From Heterostelium album PN500 (Eukaryota > Evosea > Eumycetozoa > Acytosteliales > Acytosteliaceae), in contig NW_008805064.1 in the NCBI RefSeq assembly GCF_000004825.1, positions 558,001 to 622,000 of the forward strand: a stretch of 64,000 nt of DNA, read 5' to 3'. A program made the position numbers and the translations under genes. Position 1 is the stretch's first letter. Every line of letters starts with the position of its first letter. The notes beneath the pieces are model-generated. The model searched no databases. It had not been told where the DNA came from and was given only the letters and a program-made list of their open reading frames with translations. Below are positions 12,863 to 24,451 of this stretch, one piece after another.

Positions 12863-13494
12863 ATGAGTGAAATAGTTAATCAGAGTAATGTTGGTGATGA
12901 ACAACAGCAACAACAACAACAACAGCAACAGCAACAACAACCACCTCTAACAGCATCAACTGTAATAACAAATGAAATAACAAATATTACAAATCAGAAT
13001 GATATATATAATATACTTAATACACAAACTGAAATGTAAGTTATTACTAAAATGAGAAGATCAATAACAAAGATTGTAGATTTAACGTTATTTATGTTCA
13101 AATGGTTAACTAACTCTATCTATCTATAAACAAAAATATATATATTATCAACATTTTTAGTTTAACTAAACAGTATGAAACCAATAATGCATTACATCAC
13201 TTTAATGACTACAGTGCACAAAAGTATGGTCAACTTGTAAATGATTTCGAAAAGCATACAAAGATGTTGAAAGAAATGAAGAAAGATTTAGATTATATCA
13301 CAAAGAAAACAAAGTATATATCATCATCGTCATCACAACCAATCACTCTATGCTTTAAACAAGTATAAATATTAACTATTAATCAAACATTTGTATTCAT
13401 TCAATATAATATTAGAACATTACAACATATATTAAATGAAAAGTTTCCAAATATTGGTGTAGTTCAGAATGATTATCAAGTAGAGGATGATTGA
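12863..13494 (+). CDS. kxd1: KXD1, KxDL-motif BORC subunit (3 exons)
   Basis: A small gene assembled by hand. Exons 12863-13035, 13161-13313 and 13416-13494 give 134 residues with all junctions in frame and GTAAGT/GTATAT donors. After a poly-Gln leader, residues 58-120 match the KxDL domain: a heptad-rich helix (ETNNALHHFNDYSAQKYGQL) followed by FEKHTKMLKEMKKDLDYI, with the diagnostic K-x-D-L at 98-101. The domain then ends in NEKFPNI, where relatives read KLxxxxPEAF. In animals KXD1 is part of BORC, which couples lysosomes to Arl8 and kinesin for movement along microtubules. BLOC-1-related partners are expected elsewhere in the genome. Each exon alone is too short to stand out. Reading through the second intron would give a serine-rich end instead. 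Confidence 0.88.
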
Positions 13495-14099
13495 TCGATC
13501 TCAACCATTCAAATCAAATAAATAACAACTCCTATTGTACATTATTTAATTAAATCAAGATAAAATTATAAAATTATATTAATGAGCTAGCTCTAGACAC
13601 TCTAAAGTTGCGAGATTTGAGGTTTATGTTTAAAGGAGATTGAAGTGTCATCAACCAAAATCAATGTGTCAGTAGATATGGAGAGACAATAGAATACTTT
13701 AGTGTGGTCACCGGTGATTTAATCATTGATCTGTTTGTCAGACAGAGAAACTCTAAAACAATGTTTAAACAAGAGGATCGAGACTTAAGCAAGAGGTATC
13801 CATTATTCATTTAGCATTAGCCTCTATCTATTATGTACATGCTACCAAAAAAAAAAACAAATAATTTAAAATCGACTAAAATGAACTTTTATAACTTGAC
13901 CTAAAAGACATCTATTAATGGAGCATAGTTTATTCAATATAAATCATTCATTTGTTTAATAATTTGAGATACAATAAAGAAAATTCTATTAAGCCATTTT
14001 AAAATAGTAATAACCAACTGACTGAAACTCGTGATTTTAAAAAAATAAAATTACAACTTTTAAAAAAAAAATCTTTAATTGTTTACTTATTTATTTTAA
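13495..14099. other. Intergenic, no gene seen
   Basis: 605 bp between two plus-strand genes. It is AT-rich and includes a T/A-rich leader just before the ankyrin gene. No coding or RNA signal was found. Confidence 0.5.
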
Positions 14100-15947
14100 A
14101 TGATGAACAAAGATTTATTTTCATTAGTGTTTAATAACATAGTTATAAAAAAGTTAATATTTAGATATGTTGATTCGCATCTGTGTCAACATGTTGGAGG
14201 TCATTTGAATCATGTAAAATGGAATGAATTGTTAAAGAGTCCTTGGGTTATGGCCGCCTACAACTACCTTGACTTTCTTAAAGTGTATTTGGCTGAAAAG
14301 ACAAAGATACCAAATCGTGACCATGAGAAGTATGTTCTCTTCAATGCAATCAAGTATTCGTGTTTGGAGATGCTAGTTTACTTGGTCGATCATCTAAAGA
14401 TTCACAAGAGAACCATGGAGTATAGTCCTGCAAATAACCAATACCTCTTCAATCTAAACAATCTGCTGTATAGCTCTGCGAAATGTGGAAGATTCGATAT
14501 AATACACTATCTCTTAGAGACATTTCCTCAGTACGAGTGGGCCTATCACAAAGCTATGGGTCCAGCCATTGTGTCGGGTAATTTCGAAATGCTTAAATTC
14601 ATATTTGCCAAATATGAATCGACATGTAACGACTCCTCTAACACTCTTTTGGATCCTACAAGTTTGTTTGACTTGGCAGCAGCAGATGGAAGGATCGAAA
14701 TCTTGGAATGGTTGGCCACTGACAAGCAGTTGTTACCATCTCACGGTGACAGTGGTTTGTTTATAAAGGCAATATCTAATGGTCATTTACAAACTTTGGA
14801 TTATCTGTTGAATAAGTACAATCATTTGGCTAGAGATACTAGTATTTGGGTGGATTTGGCTGCTGCAAACAATCAATTTGAAATGGTGAAGTATATGTTT
14901 GACAAGGGTATTAAAGAGTGTTCAACTATGGCCATGGATCATGCTGCATCACATTCCAACCAAGAGATGTTGGAATGGCTGCATAAGAATACAACTGGAG
15001 GCTGTACAGATAGATGTATGGATAATGCTGTAAAGTTAGGCTGTCTTCCAATGATTAAGTGGCTTTACGCCAATAGAAGTGAACGATGCTCAAGGAATGC
15101 AATTACATATGCTGCTATTGGAGGTCACACTGAGATATTGGCTTGGTTGTGCACAACCTTACCCTCATACTTTGAGTTTATCGATGTTATAGAGAAAGCA
15201 GTGGAGTATGGTCATGTCGACACAGTTCAGTGGTTGGTTCAGAATAGACAAGTAAGGATTACTAGCCATCTATTTGGTATAGCGGTCAATATTAATGACT
15301 TTGAAATGCTCAGATTCCTTCATGAAAACTCAACGGATCAATGTAAGTCTGCATTGATCGATATAGCTTCCAACTACGATTCGTTGGAAATCATTAAGTA
15401 CCTGCATGAAAATAAAATTGGCAGGTGTACCGACCTTGCACTCGAGAATGCAGTCAAAGCAGATAGACTACATATCGTGAAATGGTTGACCGAAAACAGA
15501 ACTGAGGTGGCAACTTGCAATGCATTGGATTATGCTGAGAGTTTGGAAATGGTCCGTTATCTACACGAAAATTCAATTGGCCAATGCACTACAATGGCTA
15601 TGGATAATGCTATATACACTGAAGATGGTACGTTGCCAATCGTAGAGTATTTGCATCAGAATCGCACTGAAGGTTGCTCTGACGAATCATTCATCTTTGC
15701 AATTAAATACTGCGAATTGAAAATGATAAGATTTTTATTCAAACACAAACCAGAGTACCATCACCATATTTTGGATCGATCAGTAATATTACATCTCATA
15801 AATTCAAATCGTACAACAACTCTAGATTGGATATTTGAAACCATGAATATAACAAAAGAACAACTCATCGAGTATAGCAATTTGACAGTAGATAAATCAG
15901 TGGATATCATTAAACTATTTGATACTCATATCAATAAAATAACTTAA
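14100..15947 (+). CDS. Ankyrin-repeat protein (family copy 1)
   Basis: A single-exon gene of 615 residues. From about residue 60 to the end it is a chain of degenerate ankyrin-like units of 25-35 residues, recognisable by recurring blocks such as EMLEWLHKN, MIKWLYANRSERC and ILAWLCTT. The first 50 residues (FNNIVIKKLIFRYV) resemble the start of the two paralogues at 22550 and 24452. This marks one lineage-expanded family with a fixed N-terminal cap. Ankyrin chains bind other proteins; no substrate can be inferred. Similar arrays occur in large numbers in some dictyostelids and in giant viruses. It faces the CBM49 gene at 16150 tail to tail, as copy 3 faces the second CBM49 gene. The start could be either of two adjacent ATGs. 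Confidence 0.85.
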   Translation: MMNKDLFSLVFNNIVIKKLIFRYVDSHLCQHVGGHLNHVKWNELLKSPWVMAAYNYLDFLKVYLAEKTKIPNRDHEKYVLFNAIKYSCLEMLVYLVDHLKIHKRTMEYSPANNQYLFNLNNLLYSSAKCGRFDIIHYLLETFPQYEWAYHKAMGPAIVSGNFEMLKFIFAKYESTCNDSSNTLLDPTSLFDLAAADGRIEILEWLATDKQLLPSHGDSGLFIKAISNGHLQTLDYLLNKYNHLARDTSIWVDLAAANNQFEMVKYMFDKGIKECSTMAMDHAASHSNQEMLEWLHKNTTGGCTDRCMDNAVKLGCLPMIKWLYANRSERCSRNAITYAAIGGHTEILAWLCTTLPSYFEFIDVIEKAVEYGHVDTVQWLVQNRQVRITSHLFGIAVNINDFEMLRFLHENSTDQCKSALIDIASNYDSLEIIKYLHENKIGRCTDLALENAVKADRLHIVKWLTENRTEVATCNALDYAESLEMVRYLHENSIGQCTTMAMDNAIYTEDGTLPIVEYLHQNRTEGCSDESFIFAIKYCELKMIRFLFKHKPEYHHHILDRSVILHLINSNRTTTLDWIFETMNITKEQLIEYSNLTVDKSVDIIKLFDTHINKIT

Positions 15948-16009
15948 AATTTTTTTAGGATTGCAAACTATTTGTTTAAAAATTATTAGTTAATTGTTGA
16001 ATAAAGTTT

Positions 16010-17287
16010 AATAACAATTTAAGTTTACAGATTAAATAGAGTACAATGAGCAGTTAAAAATATAATAATGTTTATTTATTAAAATATGCTCTCCATTTTT
16101 TGAGAAAAAAAGAGGCGATTAAGAAATTATGAATTATAAACTATAATGATTATTGATAAGTAACAGAAACAATATTGAAAGTTGGATTTCTATCGGATTT
16201 GGTGATGAATCCAAATTTATACTTGGAGTCAATTGCAATTTGATTGACATATGATGGTAAGGTAAAAGTAGATGGTTGTTGATTGTTGTTGTTGATTCTG
16301 ACAAGATCCCAAATCGAAGAATCATCACGAAGTTGGACTGATGAACTAAGAATCAATGATTTAATAACTTTGTTGCTCTTGTTTTCAATGATTCCATCGA
16401 ATTGATAATAATTGATATTGTCGGTTGTCCATTGATTGATAATATTGCTTGAAATTGTGATATTATTGTTGTTTGGTTTTGGTGTTTCAGTGACAACATT
16501 TGTGTCATTGCATGAACATCCAAATTGTGAATTCTGATTGAATGAAAAATAAAATGTGTATGGAAATGAAATATTTTGCACTTCAATTGCCATTGATGAT
16601 GAACAATATGAAAGTTGGAATTCCAATTTGATTCCTTTGATGTTCATGCTGACTGCTCCATTTCTTGAGATCAAGAGTGATCTTGCATCAGAGAATGGTA
16701 ATGATACTTTATTGACATCGAATGGTTGTCTCTTATTGCTTCTCGAACAATCGACATTGCTGGATGAAATTGAATTGAATGAATTGATATTGAATAGATC
16801 AGATGAGATTTGTGCTGAATACAATGAATTTCCAATCATGTATGAAACTGATCCTGATTGTTCAAAATTGATAACTTTGACACCAATAACTGAGCCATTA
16901 AAGTATTGTGCCAATGCATTGTTTGAACATTGTCCATTAACATTGTTGTTGGTAATGAATAATAAACAAATAAAAACAAAAATAAAATTAAAGTTGTTCA
17001 TATTTAAAAGCTTTATAAATATATAGTAATTATTTTTTTTGAGTATATATTAAGAGTTAGAATAATTATATATTTATTTGTATTTTTTTATATTTGTTTG
17101 TATTTAAATGTATTTATCTATAATATATCTATAATTGTTAATTTGATTTGATGATAATTCTCCATTTTTAAAGTACTATTTATATTTAAAATAAATAGAA
17201 TATTTCTAAATAATTAAAAGACAATATATCAATTTGATAAACAATCACACAGATACCAAACGAGTGATTGATCATAAACAACCTTTC
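16010..17287. repeat. Segmental duplication, unit 1
   Basis: About 1.28 kb that recurs at 26151-27400 in the same orientation. It covers the whole CBM49 gene, its 3' flank (AGAGGCGATTAAGAAATTAT is shared) and about 280 bp of 5' flank. Non-coding flanks are nearly as well conserved as the gene, which indicates a recent copy or ongoing gene conversion. Confidence 0.93.
16150..17001 (-). CDS. Secreted CBM49-type protein, copy 1
   Basis: A single-exon, 283-residue protein with a clear signal peptide (about 1-23, ending NVNG before QCSN). Residues about 30-170 form a Cys-containing beta-rich region of unknown fold. Residues about 180-280 fit a CBM49 carbohydrate-binding domain: ITISSNIINQWTTDN, then YQFDGIIENKSNKVIKSL, SSIWDLV, FTLPSYVNQIAI and YKFGFI. 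CBM49 binds crystalline cellulose. Dictyostelids use such proteins in the stalk, spore coat and slime sheath, so an extracellular-matrix role is likely but inferred. The copy at 26293 is almost identical over long stretches yet differs in two patches (residues about 24-50 and 140-165), including C versus L in FGCSC/FGLSC. It sits tail to tail with an ankyrin gene. Confidence 0.85.
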   Translation of the reverse strand: MNNFNFIFVFICLLFITNNNVNGQCSNNALAQYFNGSVIGVKVINFEQSGSVSYMIGNSLYSAQISSDLFNINSFNSISSSNVDCSRSNKRQPFDVNKVSLPFSDARSLLISRNGAVSMNIKGIKLEFQLSYCSSSMAIEVQNISFPYTFYFSFNQNSQFGCSCNDTNVVTETPKPNNNNITISSNIINQWTTDNINYYQFDGIIENKSNKVIKSLILSSSVQLRDDSSIWDLVRINNNNQQPSTFTLPSYVNQIAIDSKYKFGFITKSDRNPTFNIVSVTYQ

Positions 17288-17383
17288 TTAACTTTTCTTT
17301 TAAAAAAAAAAAAGAATTATCAAAAAAAAAAAAAAAACTATTTTAAAATTTATATATTAATATAAAGAATATTTTATTATTAT
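17002..17383. other. Intergenic with duplicated 5' flank
   Basis: The first 285 bp belong to the segmental duplication and are the probable promoter of the CBM49 gene. The remainder holds A runs (17302-17336) and no gene. Confidence 0.6.
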
Positions 17384-20064
17384 TTAGTTTGAAAAGAAAA
17401 TATTGATCGATCCTGATTGTAGACTCTTTGATGAATCTCTGTCGGCACCAATGATAATATCTTTCTTTCCATCATTGTTTACATCAGCCAAAACCATTCT
17501 GAAACCGAATCTACTATCTTTTTCCTTATTATTTACATAGCTACCTCCATCGACAGTGGTAACTGATTTGTTGTTATTCGACTTATCTTTAGCAGGTGGG
17601 TTGATTGTGTATTGGTAGACTGCACCGGATCCTGTCGATATTGAATCGGTCCAGAGTGGCGAACCAATATAGAGTGTTGGTACACTTCCTTCGAAGAGAT
17701 CCATGGCCAGTGACTCACCGAATCTCGAGTAGCTAGTGTCACCGGTGACCTGTAACAACACTTCGCAATCTGCCAAGTCGACATAGCCAACGAGCGATTC
17801 AAAAGCAATCAACATTACTTCACCGACCTGCTCTCTCAATTCGTAACCACGAGTTGGTAGACCAACGACCAGTAGATTCTCATTCATTCCCATGAAGCTT
17901 CCATTGACAACTTGGAAGGTATATCCAAGTTTATCGAACTGGTAATGACCGATCAATGTGAACTTTGGTTGCTTTGGTTTGGAAAGCTGGAAACCAGTGA
18001 TCTTACCTATGTTCATGAGATCGCCATCTTCGTGGAAAGTTGGACTACCGACCAAGAGAAGTCCAGAACTAATGGCGGCGTGATATCCAAACCATTCGAA
18101 AGCGGTGGTACCAAATGCTTGGAAGTTGGCATCTCTCTCCAAGTCGAGTGGGTGTTGTGAACTGCGCTTCTCTGACGAATAGAATATCGCTAGTTTTCCT
18201 TGTTGGTTTGGACCGGCAGTTGGCATACCGATAATCAAATCTTGATGACCATCGTTGTTAGCGTCACCTGTGAAAAGCATAAGACCTGCCTGATCCTGGA
18301 AGTAGGTTCCGTTGATGGTGATCGGCGAGGATTGGTCGATTGACCATTGCTGTCCATTCATCTGTCCCAAGTAGATAAAAACTTTACCAAAGTAATTCAA
18401 GTCGGCATTGGCAGACGATGGTGCACCAACAACCAAATCAATGACTCCGTCCATGTTGAAATCCAACAAGACAGTGGACCAACCGAAACGAGCATGTATT
18501 TCATTGCCACAGACCTTTCCATTGGCGATTTGGTTGATTTCAAATTGTGCCGAGTTTACAAAACGTGAGCTATTGTTCTCACCCATCATGATGTAGTACA
18601 CACATCCGGTTTGCATTGCACCTGGAACACCGTCACCCGGCGCCGATACAATAAGGTCATCGAAACCGTCGTTGTTCAAATCGTGCGAGATCAAACTACG
18701 ACCGAAATAAGAGTAGGCGTTCTCACTGAAAATGGTAGAGTAATTCGTTGGAATATCGTTCATCTTGTTGTGTGGCTTAGGTGGTACTTTGAAACCCAAT
18801 TCAATTGGATCGATTGGATTCATCGAGATCAAGTAGTTGTTGTGGTGATCCTTGAATATGTCCATTCTATCGATGAGAATGTTGATTGCATCGTCCGAGA
18901 AGTGCTCTGCGATCTTTTCGAATCCGTTACGACGGTGACCGTGACTGAATGATGGATCCGGCTGGATGGCACAAAAGTTTCCAATCTTCTCGCCCTCAAG
19001 CCAACCCATTAGAACTGGCCAACAGTAGCTAGTCCAAACAGCCATATCATCGAGACCACCATTAAAGTAATCTTGGTAGTGATCAATGAGGAACGGTGAT
19101 TTCTCGGCGATCTCTGGATACAAGAAACGACCTCCAGTCTTCACAGCCATAGCACCAGCAAACAGAATTGAATTACATTTTACCAATGCCAATTCTGTAA
19201 CAGTAGTATAATTCATTTGATGATAAATATTCTTTACATCTTCAACTGGAACATACCATTCTATATTAAAAAAAAAAAAAAAAAAAGAAAAAATAATTAT
19301 TTAGTAACTTTTGAATAAATTTAAAGTAAAAATATTTTTGAACATACCATCTTCTAACCAATCTAAATTATAATTATAAGCTAATACAAATTCACCTCCG
19401 GTATCAGCATTTTCATGGGCAACACTATAGGTTCCGTTGAAATCCTGGCCAGCCATAGAGGCAATCAGACCATTTTGGTCACCTGCAATCGAATGCCATG
19501 AGATGTCAGCAACTTGATGCGACATCACACCCAATAAAAATACTGCCAATGATTGTGCTTTTGCATTCCATGGTTGAGTATAAGTTGCCAGTAAATATTC
19601 ACTTGCATTTCTTAAAAATGGTGGCTAATCAATAAATAAAATTAGATTTCAAATATTAATATTAAAATTAAAAAAGAAAAAAGCTTACCCAATGAGCAGC
19701 TTCGGATTCAGCGGCGAATCCACCACAACTGTATCCCCAATCAGGAAATGCAGCACCTGCTTGAAACGATGCCAAATTGTTCAAAATCATCTGTTGGAAC
19801 TGTGGATACTCTTGATTTTCAAAGAGAATTTAGAAATTACCACATAAACAACACACACCCAACAAAAATTATTTTTTTTATTATTGGGGATATACAATAT
19901 TCCATTGATTTGAAATTTGGCAATAGGTTGGTGTATTATATTAATATCAACAGTAATCAAATAAAAATTTAAAAAAAAAAACTAAAATTTCAATTCCCAA
20001 AATCCAAGGTTATTTTATCAATCATTCTTGCATCTTTGTGTTGTCACATAAATAATAATCATAT

Positions 20065-20100
<36 letters not shown>

Positions 20101-20339
20101 CAACAAATATTTATAACTATTTATTATTATTATTTTTAACCTTAAAATTTGGGAATTAAAATTTTAATTTTCAACATACCTTTGAAATCAGAGAAATTAA
20201 AAGCACGTCTTGCAACTTCATTGTGGGTTGTCATGCCACATGCATCAACTACATTGTTGGTACTTAAAAATATCGATGTTGTTATAAATATACCAATTAC
20301 TACCACTATTATCAATGGCAGTGAATGGAAATACTTCAT
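17384..20339 (-). CDS. pldG: GPI-specific phospholipase D (4 exons)
   Basis: Cleaves glycosylphosphatidylinositol anchors. Exons 20339-20180, 19810-19689, 19624-19348 and 19260-17384 join in frame to 811 residues, close to animal GPLD1 (about 840). A signal peptide or membrane helix (about 1-33) precedes C34 in ACGMTTHNEV, which matches the family's mature start CGxSTHxE. The N-terminal zinc-phospholipase domain keeps expected ligands: H39, the Asp of FPDWGY, and the His residues in AAHW and GVMSHQVADISWH. From about residue 370 to 800 seven FG-GAP blades build an integrin-alpha-like propeller. Several carry calcium loops (DLNNDGFDD, DFNMDGVID, DANNDGHQD, DVNNDGKKD). Intron 1 is long (369 bp). 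It should act in the secretory pathway, in lysosomes or outside the cell. The symbol follows dictyostelid naming and is my assignment. Confidence 0.93.
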
Positions 20340-22549
20340 TTTTATAATTATTTTTATTAAATTATTATTAAATCTACTGTACTACTACTAATATTATTAT
20401 TTTAATTATGTTGTTTAAACTATCTTTCTATTCTAATTATTTAAAATATTAATATATTATTATATTAAAAAGATGTATAAAAATTGATAAATCTGAATAT
20501 GGATGTATTATCAAACTAGTTAGCAATGAATTAGGAAATACACTAAAAATATTATTAGATAAGAACGGTGGAATTATATACAAATTTAAAAAAAGGAGAT
20601 ACAAGCAATTAAAACTTGCCAATGTGAATATAAAACTATAAAAAATAAAACAAGTCACAGTGTACAATTTACAATATTATAACAATGGTTATGAAGATAA
20701 TAAAAGATAAGATGAGTATTTATTATCTATCAAAAAAAAAAAGAGAGAATATGACAACAAAACAGAATTGACCTGTGAGAGTTTGAATAAAATGATATCA
20801 CTACACTACACTACTATACACTCAGAGTTGTATTAACAAAAAAACAACAACAATATTTATCTATTACTCTTTTTAATTCACTTCGCTCTTTATTTCACTT
20901 TCACTTTCACTTCACTTAACAGCAACAACAACAACAACAACAAATATTATAATATTTAATTAATGATTTTGTTTATATATTGATATATAAAAATAAATAA
21001 TGGAAATTTTGTGTATAGTCTAAATTTATATAAGGGAAAAATAGGTATTGAGATCACATGTTCCAAAATTGGTGGTTATCTAATTGAAATTAAATGTATT
21101 GATGTTTAATGTAGTATCAGAATAAAGAAGAAGAGGAAGAGGAAGCAGCAACAACAAAAACATCAACAACAAATAAAACCTGGGAAAGAGTGTTTATCTA
21201 TCTGTCTATGTTTGTAGATTGTGTGCTGCTGACTTTAATAGAGTAGATTGGATCGTTGTTAAGAGGAGTGAGAATGAGCGGAGTGAATTTAATGTGTTAA
21301 ATACGGAGTTTTGTTGTTTTTATGTGTTTATGTGTTAAAGTGTGGTGTGAGAGAGAAAAAAAAAAAGATATCCTTGTAAGATGAATATTGAATAATATGT
21401 ACAAATAAAAATAAAAAAAAAACAATTAACAAAAACTTTTTAAATAATTCTTTTAGTAATAAAATAAAAATGATAATAATAATTATAATAATTATATATA
21501 CAGATAAAAAACAATATAATGTGTTATGTTGTGTTATCAAATCAAAAACAAGCATATATCACCTCCCCTTTCTCTTTTTCTCTATTTTTTGATCCATTCA
21601 ATTTCGAAATTTAATTAACCCCCTTCTACACCTTTTTTAGGTATTGAATTTAAACTTGTTTTAAATTCACAAAAAAACTATTATTGTTTTTTGTTTTTTT
21701 TTTTAAACTAGTATCACTCTTTATCACAAACAAAAACTTTTAAAAATGAATAAATTATCTGTGATAGAATTAAGTTATAAAAAACACAAATAAAATGCTG
21801 GAATCGTATAATAATAAAAGTAGGTTTAACGAATGATTTGATTCCAATTTTAATGGTTGATAGATCAACATCTTTAAATTTGTTAGGTGTTATTAACTAT
21901 AATAAAAAAGTTTATCATAGGATGAAATCCGACGACATATTAAATTTTAAAAACAAATAAATAAATTTAGAATACATACATTAATGTTAAAAATAATAAT
22001 ATATGAATGAATAAAAGAATAAAAAGAGTAAAATACTTTACTTTGAGTAAGTTTGAACGGCTGCTTCTCCACTCCTGTAAGAGAACAATATCAACATTTT
22101 GGGCAATAGAAATTATTTCTTTATTATTAATTCATGTTTTTTTTTTTTTTGACTTTAATAGCTGATCATCAGCTTTCAAAAGTCCGATTTTTTTTTTTTG
22201 GTGGTTTTTTGCACCCCTGCAAAGGGTTTTGTGGGAATCGGAATCAAAAAAAAAGATCTTTTTTTGAAATCATAATTTTGGTTTGGATCACCACTAATAT
22301 TTAGAATAAAAATTAATGAAAACTTCAGATACTATTCATAACAACTTCTCATCAAAACAAGAAATAAATTAATTTAATATTAAATTTTAAATTAAAATTA
22401 AATAAATTTGAATTGTTTTGGATAAGTTTATTATTTAACTATTATTAACAAATGTTAATACTTTTCAACAAAAAAAAACATCAATAAATATTTAAATTGT
22501 TTTTTTTTTTTTAAAATGAATCACTCATTTTTTTTGTTTAAGCGATCTG
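20340..22549. other. Divergent intergenic region, 2.2 kb
   Basis: It lies between the starts of the phospholipase D gene (-) and ankyrin copy 2 (+). It is mostly AT-rich. A GA-rich block (21125-21160) opens a short plus frame without recognisable protein. An exon-like remnant lies at 21967-22131. A short palindrome (AGCTGATCATCAGCT, one-base centre) lies near 22160. No intact gene can be supported. Confidence 0.5.
21967..22131 (-). pseudogene. Exon-like remnant, endonuclease-type motif
   Basis: A minus-strand frame reads EIISIAQNVDIVLLQEWRSS. This resembles the first motif of the endonuclease/exonuclease/phosphatase superfamily, where D-I-x-x-L-Q-E is catalytic; the superfamily includes LINE endonucleases. 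A possible donor (GTAAAG) follows at 22041. A second open stretch, LITPNKFKDVDLSTIKIG, begins after an acceptor at 21896. No ATG and no further motifs were found. It may be a decayed retroelement, a lost exon, or chance. Confidence 0.22.
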
Positions 22550-24268
22550 ATGGAAGATAATAAATATATATTATTAAAGAAAATAATTAATAATTTAGTA
22601 ATAAGAAATATTTTATTTAAAAATGTAAAGTCAATTGCATTTTGTGGTTGTAATTCACATTACAGTTGGTCGAATTTGATTAGGAACCCTATTCTACTGG
22701 TTAGATACAACTATATTGATGTGTTGTTAAATCAATATTTCAATTTGGAGGAGAACCTTCTAACGGATCTCCAACAGCGATACAAGTTTGTTACATCGGT
22801 GTTCGAAGCCGAGAGAAGTATCCGAGTATTCCTTGAGGAAGCAGTACAATTCAACAGAATCACTGTTTTGCGATATCTCTTTGATGAGAGGAATCTCAGG
22901 TTGAGGTCATTCAATATGAATGACTGCAGATGGACTGACATTGCTGCGCGGCACGGTCATTTCGAAATGGTGAAGTTCATCTACCAACATCCACTGCTGA
23001 GTGGCTACTGCTCTAAAGTCAACGACTCTACGTTCTATGAGGCGGCCAAGACTAACAATGTCGAGCTGATCGAATGGTTGTCAAAGAATATCAATATCAC
23101 CAAGAACCCGATACTCCACTTTGTTAGCATGGAATCGATGTCTCCAATTGAATGTGCTTCGAGCCACGGGAACTTTGACATGGTAAAGTGGTTAGTGGTG
23201 AACAGACCAAAAGATAAACGGCTAAAAACAGTAGAGTTTTCTCTCGCCATCAATAGACTTGATATCATAGAGTGGTTGGATAGCAATGGCTATATCGATC
23301 ATGCTAAAATAGAGATTGATTTAGATAGAGTGCTACCGACACTAAATGAACACTCTATCGAATGGCTAACCAACCCAACTGTTGACTTCAAGGTTAGGCT
23401 CAGCAGTCAGTCATTTGCAATTGCAGTATCCTCAGGTCGATTGAATATCGCTAAATGGATCAACGAGAAACACAAAGAATATGTTAAAGTTGTACCGTTA
23501 TTAGATGTTGTTGGATCGTATCACCTCGAGACAATCCAATGGCTACATCATAACAAATTCCTTTATAGCGACAACCCAATAGGTGAACTATTGATACCAG
23601 ACAAAGATACACCAGAAGCACAACCTTTTGAAATGATAAAATGGATTCATGAGAATAGATCCGAGAAGTTTAGCTTGGCCACCATGAGAAGTGCTGCATG
23701 TTTCTCACTGGACATCGTCAAGTACCTCCATAACAACGTTGGAATGAAATCCGATCTTTCATATGCAATCGAGAATGCAGCTAGATACCAACAATTGGAC
23801 ATTGTAAAGTTTCTTCATGAGAATACGTCGCAGACTATCAGACCAAATAGATTCCACAATATTATTGGATCGGCTGGCTTGGAAGTTGTTAAATTCATTC
23901 ATAGCAATAGAAGTGAACGACAATATTGGACCCCGAGAGTTATGGATAAAGCGGCCAAACATAATCATTTAGATGCTATTAAATTCATGAACGAGAATAG
24001 AACGGAAAGATGTACACAACAAGCCATTGTATATTCAATTTATTTTGGTCACAACGATATCACCCAATATCTATTGGACCATAAACTATGTGAATACGAT
24101 CACTACGTTACTTTTAAGCACGAAGGTGGAATCAATTTTCAATATGAAACTTCAACTTTTAACAACAATTATGATTTCTTAGATAATTCTGAAGATTTTG
24201 TTATTGAATTGGAGGATGACGATGATGATGATGATGATTATTCATCATCAGAGAGTTCATTCGATTAA
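22550..24268 (+). CDS. Ankyrin-repeat protein (family copy 2)
   Basis: A single exon of 572 residues. The N-terminal cap (NNLVIRNILFKNV, then YNYIDVLLNQYF and LLTDLQQRYKF) is shared with the gene 180 bp downstream (NNLVIRNKIFEYV, YNFIDILLNQYF, ILTDLPQRYRT). This proves a tandem duplication. The body is a chain of ankyrin-like units (HFEMVKFIYQHP, NVELIEWLSKN, LDIVKFLHENT, LEVVKFIHSNRSER). It ends in an acidic Asp run and SSSESSFD. Protein-protein binding is the expected role; the partner is unknown. It starts at the first ATG after a T-rich leader. Confidence 0.85.
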   Translation: MEDNKYILLKKIINNLVIRNILFKNVKSIAFCGCNSHYSWSNLIRNPILLVRYNYIDVLLNQYFNLEENLLTDLQQRYKFVTSVFEAERSIRVFLEEAVQFNRITVLRYLFDERNLRLRSFNMNDCRWTDIAARHGHFEMVKFIYQHPLLSGYCSKVNDSTFYEAAKTNNVELIEWLSKNINITKNPILHFVSMESMSPIECASSHGNFDMVKWLVVNRPKDKRLKTVEFSLAINRLDIIEWLDSNGYIDHAKIEIDLDRVLPTLNEHSIEWLTNPTVDFKVRLSSQSFAIAVSSGRLNIAKWINEKHKEYVKVVPLLDVVGSYHLETIQWLHHNKFLYSDNPIGELLIPDKDTPEAQPFEMIKWIHENRSEKFSLATMRSAACFSLDIVKYLHNNVGMKSDLSYAIENAARYQQLDIVKFLHENTSQTIRPNRFHNIIGSAGLEVVKFIHSNRSERQYWTPRVMDKAAKHNHLDAIKFMNENRTERCTQQAIVYSIYFGHNDITQYLLDHKLCEYDHYVTFKHEGGINFQYETSTFNNNYDFLDNSEDFVIELEDDDDDDDDYSSSESSFD

Positions 24269-24451
24269 CTAACCACACTATTAATACGATATTTGATAAA
24301 ATAATAAATATATAAAGATCTTTTAAAAATAAATATCTTGAGATATTCAATCAAATGTTCATTTCAAATTCTGAAAAAATAAAAATGGTCACATGATTTT
24401 ATTTATTTTATTATCACTCCTTCATGTTATATGTATATATCTAAATAAAAG

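Noticed and set aside
16556-17026. 156-codon plus-strand frame over CBM49 copy 1
   Set aside because: It is the mirror of the minus-strand gene, which has a signal peptide, a recognisable domain and a paralogue.
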